This document shows positions 13,725-22,704 of a DNA stretch of 32,791 bases, piece after piece (positions within the stretch are counted from its first letter, which is position 1; each line of letters starts with the position of its first letter). The stretch is taken from positions 1-32,791 of the forward strand of contig DASYUQ010000025.1 in NCBI GenBank assembly GCA_036001065.1, written 5' to 3'. Made by a program: the position numbers and the translations under genes. Origin of the DNA: Candidatus Methylomirabilota bacterium (GTDB taxonomy: Bacteria > Methylomirabilota > Methylomirabilia > Rokubacteriales > CSP1-6). The notes under the pieces were generated by a model. It searched no databases. It saw nothing but the letters and a program-made list of their open reading frames with translations, and was not told the DNA's origin.

Positions 13725-15865
13725 TGGCCTACGATCTGAGGCACCGGACGACGAGGACCCTTGAAAAGGGCGCCCATTACCCGCTGGGCGCCACGCTCAC
13801 CCCCGACGGGGTGAACTTCGCCGTGTACTCGAAGGACGCGACCGAGGTCTTCCTGCTGCTCTTCGAGGCCGCGGACGGGGAGCCCACCGACATCGTCCAG
13901 CTACGCCACCGCACGAAGTACATCTGGCACGGGCTCGTCAAAGGCCTCCAGGCCGGCCAGCGCTACGGCTACAAGGTTCGCGGTGAGTACCGGCCGGAGT
14001 GGGGCCTGCGCTTCAACGAGGCGAAGCTCCTCCTGGACCCGTACGCCAAGGCGGTGACCGGCAAGTTCCGAAACGAGGACAACCTGCTGCTCGGCTACCA
14101 GTCCCAGCCGGCCGCGCCAGACGGTTCTCCCGACACGCGCGACAACACGCGCATCGTGCCGAAGAGCATCGTCGTCGACGACGCCTTCGACTGGCAGGGC
14201 GACAGTTCGCCCGACCTCGCGCTGGAGCAGCTCATCCTCTATGAGGTCCACGTCAAGGGGTTCACCGCGCATCCCTCGTCGGGCGTCCGGTTCCCCGGCA
14301 CCTATCTCGGTTTCATCGAGAAGATCCCGCACCTCTCGCGGCTCGGCGTCAACGCAGTCGAGTTGCTGCCCGTGCACGAGTATTACGTCGACGACTTCCT
14401 GGTCCAGAAGGGCCTCACCAACTACTGGGGCTATAACTCCATCGGCTTCTTCGCCCCGGAATCCTCCTACAGCACCGGGCGAACGGCCGGCAGTCAGGTC
14501 GCCGAGTTCAAAACCCTGGTGCGGGAGCTGCACAAGGCGGGGATCAAGGTCATTCTCGACGTCGTCTACAACCACACCGGCGAAGGCAGTGAGATGGGCC
14601 CCACCATCTCCTTTCGCGGTCTGGACAACCCCTCCTACTACTGCCTCACGGGGCCGGAGGCGGAGCCCCGGCGCTACTACATGAACTACACGGGCTGCGG
14701 GAACAGCGTGAACTTCGACAGCCCGGCCGTGATCCGGCTGGTCATGGACTCGCTGCGTTACTGGGTTCAACAAATGCACGTGGACGGGTTCCGGTTCGAC
14801 CTGGCGTCGGTGCTGGGGCGAGCGGGACAGGACGGCGCCTTTCAGCCATCAGCGTCCTTCTTCGACGCGGTCTCGCAGGACCCGGTGCTGAGCCGGATCA
14901 TCCTGGTCGCCGAGCCCTGGGACATGGGGACGTACCAGGTCGGCAACTTCCCGGTCGACTGGTCGGAGTGGAACGGCCGGTTCCGCGACACGCTCCGGCG
15001 GTTCGCTAAGGGCGATGCCGGGCAGGTGGCCGAGGTGGGCTGGCGACTCACCGGCTCCGCCGACCTCTACGGGGAGGACGGACGCTCGGCCTACAACAGC
15101 ATCAACTTCATCACCTGCCACGACGGGTTCACGCTCCACGACCTGGTCTCCTACCACGGCAAGCACAACGAGCGGAACGGCGAGAACAACCAGGATGGGG
15201 CCAACGACAACAATTCCTGGAATTGCGGCGTGGAGGGTGACACCGACGATCCCGGCGTCCGGGCCCTCCGCAAGCAGCTCATCAAGAACCACATCTGCTA
15301 CCTGCTCTTCGCGTCGGGGACGCCCATGATCCTGGGGGGCGACGAGTTCATGCGCTCCCAGCAGGGGAACAACAACGCCTACTGTCAGGACAACGAGATC
15401 AGCTGGTTCGACTGGACGGCGGTGTCCGGGAACGCTGAAATTCTAGAGTTCTTCCGGAAGGCGATCGCCCTCACGCGTCGCTTTGCGATCCTCCAGCGCC
15501 GGAAGTTCTTCCTCGGCGTGGACCTGGACGACGACCACGTCCCCGATCTCGCCTGGTTCGGCGTCGACCTCGGCCGGCCCCAGTGGAACGATCCGAACGT
15601 CCGCACACTCTGCTATCAGCTCGACGCCAACGAGGACCGATCAGATCCAGAGACCCACCGGCTCTTCTTCATCCTCAACGCGCACTTCGAGTCGCAATGG
15701 GTGAAGCTCCCGATCCTCGAGCCGGGCCGCCGGTGGTCCCGGATCATCGATACGAGCCTGGCGCGCGGTGAGGACTTCCGGGAGGCCGGCCGGGAGGTGC
15801 CGATCGATCCCCCGGATCACTACATCGCCAATCCGCGGAGCACAGTGGTCCTTCTCGATCGATAG
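13724..15865 (+). CDS. glgX: Glycogen debranching enzyme GlgX/TreX type
   Basis: 713-aa GH13 isoamylase-type enzyme that hydrolyses alpha-1,6 branches of glycogen. An N-terminal CBM48-type beta domain (GATLTPDGVNFAVYSKDATEVFLLLF) precedes the (beta/alpha)8 barrel. The four GH13 regions are visible: DVVYNHTGEG, GFRFDLASVLG with nucleophile D359, LVAEPWD with acid/base E397, and ITCHDGFTL with D467. Length and the VQKGLTNYWGYNSIGFFAPE segment match GlgX/TreX. It starts at ATG 13724 in the TGATG overlap with the receiver gene. No glgB/glgP is in view. Confidence 0.96.
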   Translation: MAYDLRHRTTRTLEKGAHYPLGATLTPDGVNFAVYSKDATEVFLLLFEAADGEPTDIVQLRHRTKYIWHGLVKGLQAGQRYGYKVRGEYRPEWGLRFNEAKLLLDPYAKAVTGKFRNEDNLLLGYQSQPAAPDGSPDTRDNTRIVPKSIVVDDAFDWQGDSSPDLALEQLILYEVHVKGFTAHPSSGVRFPGTYLGFIEKIPHLSRLGVNAVELLPVHEYYVDDFLVQKGLTNYWGYNSIGFFAPESSYSTGRTAGSQVAEFKTLVRELHKAGIKVILDVVYNHTGEGSEMGPTISFRGLDNPSYYCLTGPEAEPRRYYMNYTGCGNSVNFDSPAVIRLVMDSLRYWVQQMHVDGFRFDLASVLGRAGQDGAFQPSASFFDAVSQDPVLSRIILVAEPWDMGTYQVGNFPVDWSEWNGRFRDTLRRFAKGDAGQVAEVGWRLTGSADLYGEDGRSAYNSINFITCHDGFTLHDLVSYHGKHNERNGENNQDGANDNNSWNCGVEGDTDDPGVRALRKQLIKNHICYLLFASGTPMILGGDEFMRSQQGNNNAYCQDNEISWFDWTAVSGNAEILEFFRKAIALTRRFAILQRRKFFLGVDLDDDHVPDLAWFGVDLGRPQWNDPNVRTLCYQLDANEDRSDPETHRLFFILNAHFESQWVKLPILEPGRRWSRIIDTSLARGEDFREAGREVPIDPPDHYIANPRSTVVLLDR

Positions 15866-15981
15866 GTGGGCCCCGAACTCGGCACCATGACCACTTTTGA
15901 GGCTGGGGACGCGACACGGGAGTTCGGCTATGTTATCCGCGACGAGCGGCATATCTCAGAGGCAACCTCTTGGAGGTCGTC

Positions 15982-17628
15982 ATGACGGAACGTCCCGTGC
16001 TCAGCATGGAGGAGCTCCGCGCCCGGATCGCGGCCGCCGGCGTGCCCATCCTGGAGGCACGGCTGGAGATGGTCCGCAAGCTCCTGTCCAACGCGCTGGC
16101 GCCGATCCGCGCCGAGGACTGGAGGGCGGCGAGCACGCTGGAGCCCGCCGTCACGTTCAATGCCGGCCGCCCGTCCGGCGGCGCTCCCCTGATCGATTCC
16201 GCCGCGCAAGGGCAGGAGCGCAACCCGGCCGCAACCTCATCGGACGATGAGCTCCCGTACGCCGGCATCCGCGCGCTCGGCCGCCGGTTCCGGAAGCGCG
16301 AGGTCTCGCCCGTCGAGCTGACGCAGACGCTTCTCCAGCGGATCGCGCGCCTGGAGCCGAAGCTCCACGCGTTCGTCACGCTCACTGCCGACCGCGCGCT
16401 CGCCGACGCCAAGGCCGCGGAGGCGGCGCTCCTGCAGGGGGACCCGCGTCCGCTTCTGGGGATCCCCGTCGCCTACAAGGACCTCTACGCCACGCGCGCG
16501 ATCCGGACGACGGCCGGCTCGGCGGTGCTGGCGGACTGGGTGCCCGTGGAGGACGCGACGTGCGTGACCCGGCTCCAGGCGGCCGGCTGCGTGATGCTGG
16601 GCAAGCTCATCACTCACGAGTTCGCCTTCGGCATCCAGTTCCCGGGGCATCGCTTTCTGCCCGCCCGCAACCCGTGGAATCTGGAGCACATCCCGGGTGG
16701 CTCGTCGAGCGGATCGGGCGCCGCGCTGGCGGCCGGCCTCGTAGCAGGCTCGCTCGGCTCCGACACCGGCGGCTCGATCCGCGGCCCGGCCGCCTTCTCC
16801 GGCATCGTCGGGCTCAAGCCCACCTACGGCCGCTGCAGCCGCGCGGGCGTCGTCACGCTGTCCTGGACGCTCGATCACACCGGCCCGATGGCGCGCACCG
16901 TCGAGGACTGCGCCTACCTCCTGGGGGCGCTCGCCGGCCACGATTCCGCCGACCCGGCCTCCAGCCGGGCGCCGGTCGGCGACTACCTGAGTGGGCTGGG
17001 GCAGGGGATCCGGGGGCTGCGGGTCGGCGTGCCGCGCGCCTACTTCCTCGAGGGCATCCAGCCCGAGGTGGTGGCGGCGTTCGAGCAGGCGCTGGGGACG
17101 CTGCGCGAGCTGGGCGCGAGCGTTGCGGACGTCGAGATCCCATCGATCTGGACGGCGCCGGCCTACATGGCGATCATGCTCTCCGAAGCGTTCGCCTACC
17201 ACGAGCGCGACCTGCGCGAGCGGCCGCACCTCTACGGCGAGGGCCTGCGGGACAAGCTCCTGGCCGGCGGCGTCTTCTCGGGCAGCGAGTACGTGCAGGC
17301 GCAGCGGCTGCGGGCGCGCCTCCAAGCCGAGATGCTCGAAGCCCTCCGGCGCGTGGACGTCCTCGCCACCCCGACGATGCCGAGCCCGGCCTTGCCGTTC
17401 TCGGTCGTGCACGACCCGGACCTGCCGTATCCGTTTCCCAAGAGCAACACGGCGCCGTTCAACATGGCCGGCCTGCCGGCGCTCGCGCTCCCCTGCGGAT
17501 TCTCGAGCACCGGACTGCCGCTCTCGCTCCAGCTCGCCGGGCGGCCGTTCGATGAGGCCACCGTGCTGCGCGTCGGGCACTCCTACGAGCAGGCGACCGA
17601 GTGGCATCGCCGTCGCCCGCCCGTGTGA
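15982..17628 (+). CDS. AS-family amidase with N-terminal extension
   Basis: 548-aa amidase-signature enzyme. The catalytic triad is Lys166 (VAYKDLYAT), cis-Ser at 241/242 (GGSSSGSG) and Ser265 (DTGGSIRG), correctly spaced. The first about 90 residues precede the amidase domain and contain MVRKLLSNALAPIRAEDW and STLEPAVTF, resembling the small AtzG-like/DUF4089 partner that in AtzE systems is a separate protein; here it appears fused (inference). The start is ATG 15982 with GGAGG at 15972-15976; an upstream TTG is rejected. Substrate is unassigned: the family covers amides, biuret derivatives and Asn/Gln-tRNA. The 116 nt between glgX and this gene hold no terminator that I can see. It is convergent with the MetE-like gene. 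Confidence 0.92.
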   Translation: MTERPVLSMEELRARIAAAGVPILEARLEMVRKLLSNALAPIRAEDWRAASTLEPAVTFNAGRPSGGAPLIDSAAQGQERNPAATSSDDELPYAGIRALGRRFRKREVSPVELTQTLLQRIARLEPKLHAFVTLTADRALADAKAAEAALLQGDPRPLLGIPVAYKDLYATRAIRTTAGSAVLADWVPVEDATCVTRLQAAGCVMLGKLITHEFAFGIQFPGHRFLPARNPWNLEHIPGGSSSGSGAALAAGLVAGSLGSDTGGSIRGPAAFSGIVGLKPTYGRCSRAGVVTLSWTLDHTGPMARTVEDCAYLLGALAGHDSADPASSRAPVGDYLSGLGQGIRGLRVGVPRAYFLEGIQPEVVAAFEQALGTLRELGASVADVEIPSIWTAPAYMAIMLSEAFAYHERDLRERPHLYGEGLRDKLLAGGVFSGSEYVQAQRLRARLQAEMLEALRRVDVLATPTMPSPALPFSVVHDPDLPYPFPKSNTAPFNMAGLPALALPCGFSSTGLPLSLQLAGRPFDEATVLRVGHSYEQATEWHRRRPPV

Positions 17629-17663
17629 CGGGCGGCGGCGCTCAACGCGGGGAGGGACGCGGC

Positions 17664-18806
17664 CTACCAGAACTCGCGCGAGGCGAGCCGCGCGCCTTCG
17701 GCCATACTGCGCAGCTTGGCCCACACGATATCCGGATCGACGGCGGCCTGGCCCACCCAGGTTCCGAAACCGCAGTCGGTCCCGACCAGGACGTTTTCAC
17801 GGCCGACCAGCCGCGCATAGCGGCTGATGCGCTCGGCCACCAGCTCGGGGTGCTCGATGAAGTTGGTGGTCGAGTCGAGGACCCCGGGGATGATGACCTT
17901 GCCTTCCGGCAGCTTGACCCGCTCGAACACCCGCCACTCGTGGGCGTGACGCGGGTTGGCGGCCTCGAAGGACACGCCGCTGGGCCGTGCCCTGAACACG
18001 ATGTCGAGGATGTCCGCCAGCGGCACGTCGTAGTGATGCGGCCCCTCGTAGTTGCCCCAGCAAAGATGCATGCGCAGCTGCTCGGGCGGGATGTTGGCCA
18101 GGGCCTGGTTGAGGGCCTCGACGTGCAGGAGCGCCATCTTACGGAATTCCTCGAGGCTGAGGCCGGCGAACTGGATGTGCCGGCCCATGGCCAGGTCCGG
18201 GCAGTCGACCTGGAGCACCAGGCCCGCCTGCGCCACGGTCTCGTACTCGCGCTTCATCGCGTCGGCAATGGCGGCCAGGTACGCCTCGTGGCTCCCGTAG
18301 TGGTCGTTTCGGAAGAACAGGGAGATGACGCCTGGTGAGGCCGCGGACATGAAGGCGTCCTGGGCCTTGACCTCGCCGAGCGCCGCCCTCAAGTTGTCCA
18401 CGTCGGTCTGCGCGGCCCGGGTGTCGCGCACGGTGATCGGGCCCGTGCAGGCGGGCGTCTTGCGCCGCGCGCGGCCGGGATCGCCGAACACGCGCCGGGC
18501 CATCGCGGGAAAGTCCACCAAGTCCTGGTACTGAAGCGGCTGGCTCGTGCCGCCGAACCCGCTCAGCCGGTCCTTGATGTAGGTGGCGTAGCTCGGCTTG
18601 CTGAACTCGCCGTCGTTGACGATGTCGACGCCGGCCCCGGTCTGCTTGCGCACGACCTCCGCCACCGCCGACCGGACGCGGGCGCCCAGAGCCGCCGGGT
18701 CGACCGGCACACCTTCGTCCTTCGCGAACATCGTCTGGATCAGATCGTCCGGCCGGGGCAGGCTGCCGGTATGCGTGGTCAGGAAGCGCTCGGTGCTGCG
18801 TTTCAT
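17664..18806 (-). CDS. MetE C-terminal-like zinc methyl/alkyl transferase
   Basis: 380-aa single-domain protein of the cobalamin-independent methionine synthase/epoxyalkane:CoM transferase family. Zinc ligands expected of the family are visible as H247 and C249 (MHLCWGN), E281 (GVSFEAANP) and C345 (VGTDCGFGT). The long segment between C249 and E281 (NYEGPHHYDVPL) is typical of the EaCoMT-like and unassigned branch rather than true MetE. The TTHTGSLPRP N-terminus is a family mark. The thiol acceptor cannot be predicted. The start is the ATG at 18804-18806; a TATAAG hexamer lies 8 nt upstream, so the message may be leaderless. Confidence 0.88.
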   Translation of the reverse strand: MKRSTERFLTTHTGSLPRPDDLIQTMFAKDEGVPVDPAALGARVRSAVAEVVRKQTGAGVDIVNDGEFSKPSYATYIKDRLSGFGGTSQPLQYQDLVDFPAMARRVFGDPGRARRKTPACTGPITVRDTRAAQTDVDNLRAALGEVKAQDAFMSAASPGVISLFFRNDHYGSHEAYLAAIADAMKREYETVAQAGLVLQVDCPDLAMGRHIQFAGLSLEEFRKMALLHVEALNQALANIPPEQLRMHLCWGNYEGPHHYDVPLADILDIVFRARPSGVSFEAANPRHAHEWRVFERVKLPEGKVIIPGVLDSTTNFIEHPELVAERISRYARLVGRENVLVGTDCGFGTWVGQAAVDPDIVWAKLRSMAEGARLASREFW

Positions 18807-18953
18807 GGGTGCCGCTTATATCACGGGGGGACGGCCACCGCCAATGCGAGGAGGACGAGCGGCGCGACCGGAGGACCCCTCTCGTCCGGGGAGGGCCGAT
18901 CGCTTAAGATCTAGACGCGCCTTGGACAACCCGTCTCCGTGGAGGGCACGTCG

Positions 18954-19679
18954 ATGAAGCGAGCGCTCGCGGCCCTCGCGCTGGCGAGTTCGGCGTGCGC
19001 TTCGAGTCCCGGGCTCTCCAGTCGCGACGAGGTCATCCGGCTGATCCTCCCCTCGACGGTCCAGCTTCGCTGTGAACGTGAGGGGGGTGGCCGCCGGGCC
19101 GGCTCCGGGGTCGTTCTCGCCGTAGACGCTAAAACCCGCCGCACCTGGATCCTCACCACCCGACATTTTCTGGAGCCGCTCGCGAAGCAAGACATTTTCG
19201 TGACCATTCCGGGCCGAAGGGAGCGCGTGAGGGCCAAGGTGGCGGCGCTGAGCAGCGATTCCGACCTGGCGCTCCTGGAGGCGGAGGGGATCAGCTTGCC
19301 CCCGGCCAAGCTCAAGGAGACGGCCAAGCTCGGCGACGACGTATGGATCGTCGCCTTCCCGTGGGGGCGTCGCCTGACGGTCGTCGGCGGCGTCGTCAGC
19401 CAGATCGGCCCCGAAGCGGGAGAGGCGCCCGTCGAGGGACCGGCCCGGATGGTCGATGCCTCGGTCAGCTATGGGGCGAGCGGGGGCGGCGTGTTCGACG
19501 CGGAGACCGGTGCGCTCATCGGGGTCGTGGAGAGCCACCGCACGGCTCGGGTGACCACCCCGGGCCCGCCCGAGCAGGTCCTGGAGATCCCGGTTCCTGG
19601 GGAGACGACGCTGATCTCTTCGGAGTCGATCCTTCGCTTCGTCGAACGCTCGGGGTTGCAGCAGTTGATCCGCAAATGA
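18954..19679 (+). CDS. Trypsin-like serine protease lipoprotein
   Basis: 241-aa S1-type (DegP/HtrA-like fold, no PDZ) protease. The N-terminus MKRALAALALASSAC ends in a lipobox-like SSAC, so an exported, lipid-anchored form is likely. The triad is H71 (TTRHF), D104 (SDSDLALL) and S176 (YGASGGGVF). The ATG at 18954 follows GGAGGG by 7 nt. Without a PDZ domain it may be a secreted or envelope protease with a narrow role. A TAAGAT hexamer at 18905-18910 may be its -10. It converges with the DUF1344 gene across a palindrome. Confidence 0.85.
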   Translation: MKRALAALALASSACASSPGLSSRDEVIRLILPSTVQLRCEREGGGRRAGSGVVLAVDAKTRRTWILTTRHFLEPLAKQDIFVTIPGRRERVRAKVAALSSDSDLALLEAEGISLPPAKLKETAKLGDDVWIVAFPWGRRLTVVGGVVSQIGPEAGEAPVEGPARMVDASVSYGASGGGVFDAETGALIGVVESHRTARVTTPGPPEQVLEIPVPGETTLISSESILRFVERSGLQQLIRK

Positions 19680-19713
19680 GGACGGGCATGCCCGCTGGCG
19701 GACATGCCCGTCC
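19680..19713. terminator. Palindrome between convergent genes, likely bidirectional terminator
   Basis: An 11-bp perfect stem (GGACGGGCATG at 19680-19690, CATGCCCGTCC at 19703-19713) with a 12-nt loop begins at the base after the protease stop. It faces the end of the convergent DUF1344 gene. No long T-tract follows on either strand, so efficiency is uncertain. Confidence 0.5.
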
Positions 19714-19728
19714 GATGAGCGGAGACGA

Positions 19729-19980
19729 CTACTTCACTTCGACGCTGGTGGCGATGTTCTTTCCGTCGCGCTCCTCGTAGGAAACCTTCACGTCGGCCCC
19801 CTGCTTCAGCATGTCCATCGAGACTCCCTCGGCTACCGACAGCGTGGTGCCGTTATCGAGGACGATGGTCCGGTCCGACGTGTCGAGGGTCTGGATCTTG
19901 CCCTCGATCTCTCCCGCCCAGGCTCCGGCGAAGGACAGTGCGAGCATGATGATCAGCGCGATGCCTAGCGACTTCAACAT
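19729..19980 (-). CDS. DUF1344 family exported small protein
   Basis: 83-aa protein with a clear Sec signal peptide (MLKSLGIALIIMLALSFAGAWA, cleavage after AWA) and a DUF1344 domain: EIEGKIQTLDTSDRTIVLDN, then TTLSVAEGVSMDMLKQGADV and KVSYEERDGKNIATSVEV. Family members are periplasmic, function unknown. AAGGAGGG lies 7 nt upstream of the ATG. Confidence 0.85.
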   Translation of the reverse strand: MLKSLGIALIIMLALSFAGAWAGEIEGKIQTLDTSDRTIVLDNGTTLSVAEGVSMDMLKQGADVKVSYEERDGKNIATSVEVK

Positions 19981-20079
19981 CGGGAAACCCTCCTTGCGAG
20001 GTGTAGGGGTGTAGGTAGGAGTGTTCGTGTACGCAACCGAGTCTACTGAAGGCGAAGGGCTTCTTCAAGCCGAGGCCGG

Positions 20080-20772
20080 TCAATCGGCCGCCAGCCGGTA
20101 GCCGACACCGGGCTCGGTGAGGAGATAGCGGGGGCGGGCCGGCTCGATTTCGAGCTTGTGGCGCAGGTGGGCCATGTAAACGCGAACGTAGTGGGCCTGG
20201 TCGGTATGCGTCGGCCCCCAGACCTCGCGCAGCAATTGCTGGTGGGTGACGACCTTTCCGGCGTGGCGGACGAGGGTCGTCAGGAGCTTGTACTCGATCG
20301 GAGTAAGGTGCATGTCTCTCCCGCCCACCAACACCTGGCGAGCGGAAAGGTTTACCTGCAGCTCGCCCACCTTGAACGTCGCCTCGCCCTCCTCGTGGGT
20401 AGCTCCCACGGCGTGCCGGAGGGCCACGCGGATCCGCGCCAGCAGCTCGCCGGCGGCGAACGGCTTGCTCACGTAATCGTCGGCGCCGGCGTCGAGCGCC
20501 GTGACCTTGTCGCGCTCCTGGCCCCGCGCCGACAGGACGATGATCGGGACGGCCGTCCACTCGCGCAGCCGGCGGATCACCTCCAGACCGTCCGTGTCCG
20601 GCAAGCCGAGATCGACGATGACGACGTCCGGTTGACGCGAGCCCACTTCCACCAGGCCGTCCGCTCCCGTCGTCGCCTCGAACAACCGGTAGCCCTGGCC
20701 CGCCAGCGTGGCTCTTAAAAATCGCCGGATCTGCGGCTCGTCCTCGATGAGGACGACGACCGGATCAGGCAT
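20080..20772 (-). CDS. kdpE: KdpE-like OmpR-family response regulator
   Basis: 230-aa regulator with receiver (acidic E10-D11-E12, D54 in VVIVDLGLPDTDG, S81, K103 in SKPF) and a winged-helix DNA-binding domain (HLTPIEYKLLTTLVRHAGKV ... HYVRVYMAHLRHKLE ... TEPGVGYRL). This architecture and the closing motif are those of KdpE, which senses K+ limitation or turgor through KdpD. It overlaps the KdpD-like gene by eight bases and is the last gene of the minus-strand block. The nearest transport target is the KimA gene, with no kdpFABC in the window. A phased direct repeat upstream of kimA could be its operator. Confidence 0.9.
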   Translation of the reverse strand: MPDPVVVLIEDEPQIRRFLRATLAGQGYRLFEATTGADGLVEVGSRQPDVVIVDLGLPDTDGLEVIRRLREWTAVPIIVLSARGQERDKVTALDAGADDYVSKPFAAGELLARIRVALRHAVGATHEEGEATFKVGELQVNLSARQVLVGGRDMHLTPIEYKLLTTLVRHAGKVVTHQQLLREVWGPTHTDQAHYVRVYMAHLRHKLEIEPARPRYLLTEPGVGYRLAAD

Positions 20773-22285
20773 CGGCGGGCACCGAGGCGGGGGGCGTTTC
20801 TGTCAGGGGCAGCGTGAACAGGAACGCGACGCCACCCTCGGGAAGGTTCTGGGCCCAGATGTGCCCCCCGTGCGCCTGGACGACGCCGTGGCAGATGGCC
20901 AGGCCGAGACCGGCGCCCCGCCGCCCCTCCGGGGCCGCACGGTAGAACTTCTCGAAGACCCGGTCCTCCTCGCCCTTCGGCAGCCCCGGGCCATGGTCGG
21001 CGACCTCCACGGTGACCTTGCGCTCGGTCGCAGTCGCGATGATCCGGATCGCGCTCTCGGCGGACGTGTACTTGACGGCGTTGTCGAGCAGGTTCACCAA
21101 GACCTGCTCGATGAGCACGTCGTCGATGGCGACGAGCGGCAGATCGGGCGGGATGTTCACGGTGACGCGACGGGTGCCGAGCGCCTTGGCCAGGCGCCCC
21201 AGCGCGGCCCCGACCACCTCCTCCAGCGGATGCCAGTCGCGGCGGAGCTGCAGCGCGCCCGACTCCAGCCGCGTCATCTCTAACAAGTTATGGACGAGGC
21301 GGTTCAAGCGCTCGGCTTCGTCGCGCACGGATTCCAGCAGCTCGTGCCGGGTCCGCTGGTCCAGGTGCGCTCCGCTGTCCAGGATCGTCGTGGCGGCGCC
21401 CGTAATCGCGGCCAGCGGCGTTCGGAGGTCGTGGGAGACCGAGGTGAGCAGCGAGTTGCGGAGCCGCTCCGCTTCGGCGCGCACGCGGGCGTCCTGGGCT
21501 TCGTCGGCCAGGCGCGCGCGCTCGAGGGCGAGCGCCGTCTGGTTGACGAAGGTCTCCAGCTGGCGGAGCGGCTCGGGTGCGGCGAAGGCGTCGCGCTGCC
21601 GAGGCCGGACGCTCACCACGCCGAGCGGCCCACGGTGACCGGGCAGGGGGAGGTACACGGCGCGCGCCGCCTCCGGCGTCGCCGTCCCCAATCCGGTCGG
21701 TTGGCCGTGCTCGAAAACCCATCGGCTCAGCTTGAGGTCGTCCCGCTCGACCAGGAACCCGCCGTCCTTCCGGCTGACCCGGAGGTTGCCGTCGGCGTCG
21801 GGCAAAAACACTGCGGCCTCCGCTCCGAAGACGTCCCCGATATGTCGCGCTGCGATGGCCACCAGCTCGTCGACGGCGCCTGCCTGCGCGAGCTCCCGAC
21901 TCATGGCATAGAGCGCGGCTGTCCGCTGCTCGCGCTGTCGGGCCGCCTCCGCCTGGATCCGGACGCGGATCGTCAGCCCGCTGATGACGAGGCCCACCAC
22001 CAGCATGATGGCGAAGGTCAGCAGGTACTGCGGGTCGGCGACGGCGAAGGTGAGGTAGGGCGGGACGAAGAAGTAATCGAAGACCGCGACGCTCACGACC
22101 ACGGCGAAGACCGACGGGCCGCGCCCGTAACGGGTGGCGATGACGACGATAGCCAGCAGGTACGTCATGATGAGGTTCGCCCGCTCGAAGAAGGGGAACA
22201 TCAGCCAGGAGATCCCGGTGGCCACCGCGACGGCGGCGACGACTTGCCCGTATCCGGCCGCTATCCAGGCACGAACCGCGCGCAC
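20765..22285 (-). CDS. kdpD: Short KdpD-like sensor kinase without the N-terminal KdpD/Usp domains
   Basis: 506-aa histidine kinase. Four closely spaced membrane segments of the DUF4118 type (residues about 5-105, AVVVSVAVFDYFFVPPYLTF), a GAF domain (about 135-270), HisKA with His285 (SVSHDLRTPLAAITG) and HATPase (NLLDNAVKYTS, DHGPGLP, GAGLGLAICHG). E. coli KdpD has about 370 further N-terminal residues (Walker-type KdpD domain and Usp domain, which can bind c-di-AMP in some species); these are absent here, and the upstream DNA codes for another protein. GTG 22283-22285 is chosen; the hexamer TACACT lies 6 nt upstream. Longer readings from 22480 overlap the upstream gene and are low-complexity. 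Confidence 0.88.
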   Translation of the reverse strand: MRAVRAWIAAGYGQVVAAVAVATGISWLMFPFFERANLIMTYLLAIVVIATRYGRGPSVFAVVVSVAVFDYFFVPPYLTFAVADPQYLLTFAIMLVVGLVISGLTIRVRIQAEAARQREQRTAALYAMSRELAQAGAVDELVAIAARHIGDVFGAEAAVFLPDADGNLRVSRKDGGFLVERDDLKLSRWVFEHGQPTGLGTATPEAARAVYLPLPGHRGPLGVVSVRPRQRDAFAAPEPLRQLETFVNQTALALERARLADEAQDARVRAEAERLRNSLLTSVSHDLRTPLAAITGAATTILDSGAHLDQRTRHELLESVRDEAERLNRLVHNLLEMTRLESGALQLRRDWHPLEEVVGAALGRLAKALGTRRVTVNIPPDLPLVAIDDVLIEQVLVNLLDNAVKYTSAESAIRIIATATERKVTVEVADHGPGLPKGEEDRVFEKFYRAAPEGRRGAGLGLAICHGVVQAHGGHIWAQNLPEGGVAFLFTLPLTETPPASVPADA

Positions 22286-22291
22286 ATAGGG

Positions 22292-22297
22292 AGTGTA
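22292..22297 (-). promoter_or_regulatory. -10-like TACACT just before the kdpD start
   Basis: TACACT on the minus strand ends 6 nt before the GTG start, which would place transcription at or near the start codon. A convincing -35 is not visible at the usual spacing. There is no good ribosome site, which supports a leaderless mRNA but does not prove it. This could be a second promoter within the minus-strand block. Confidence 0.35.
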
Positions 22298-22326
22298 GCG
22301 CCCTTCGGGCCCGGGGTCGCGGACGG

Positions 22327-22650
22327 TCAGCGGAGAACGCTGGTGACCACGGCGACCTTTTCGGCGTCCCGCGGCCGCTGCGGGGGCCGCGAGGCGATCA
22401 GACGCACGGTGATCGTGCTCCGAGCGCAGGCGCACCAGTCGACCTGGTCGAGCGCGGCGCGGTTCGCCCGCACCCACCACGCCATCGCGCCGAAGGCGAC
22501 GCCGGCCGTCCCGCCCCCGAGCGCGATCCGGAGCGCGGGCGCCAGCCCCGAGCGGTCGATCAGCGCGAAGGCCGCCACGGTGGGCGGCAGGATCGCGTAG
22601 AGGCGGCCCCAGCGGGGCCGAGGCTTCATCGCCGGTCTCGGCGGCTTCAT
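22327..22650 (-). CDS. Small hypothetical membrane protein upstream of kdpD
   Basis: 107-aa protein with a basic N-terminus and probably two membrane segments (LPPTVAAFALIDRSGLAPAL and IALGGGTAGVAFGAMAWWV), then a soluble tail with CxC (DWCACARSTITVRLI). The ATG at 22648-22650 has GAGG six nt upstream; an earlier ATG at 22689 gives a poorer start. It lies 41 nt before the KdpD-like gene on the same strand and may be co-transcribed, perhaps as a sensor accessory. Family not recognised. Confidence 0.6.
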   Translation of the reverse strand: MKPPRPAMKPRPRWGRLYAILPPTVAAFALIDRSGLAPALRIALGGGTAGVAFGAMAWWVRANRAALDQVDWCACARSTITVRLIASRPPQRPRDAEKVAVVTSVLR

Positions 22651-22704
22651 GACCTCAGCGTGCCAGGTCGGTCGTAAAGACGGTCTCAAGAAGCGGCCGC
22701 GGAC

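Noticed and set aside
22286-22480. Longer KdpD reading that would replace the missing N-terminal domain
   Set aside because: The extra residues are Arg/Ala-rich, overlap the upstream membrane-protein gene, and contain no KdpD/Usp motif.
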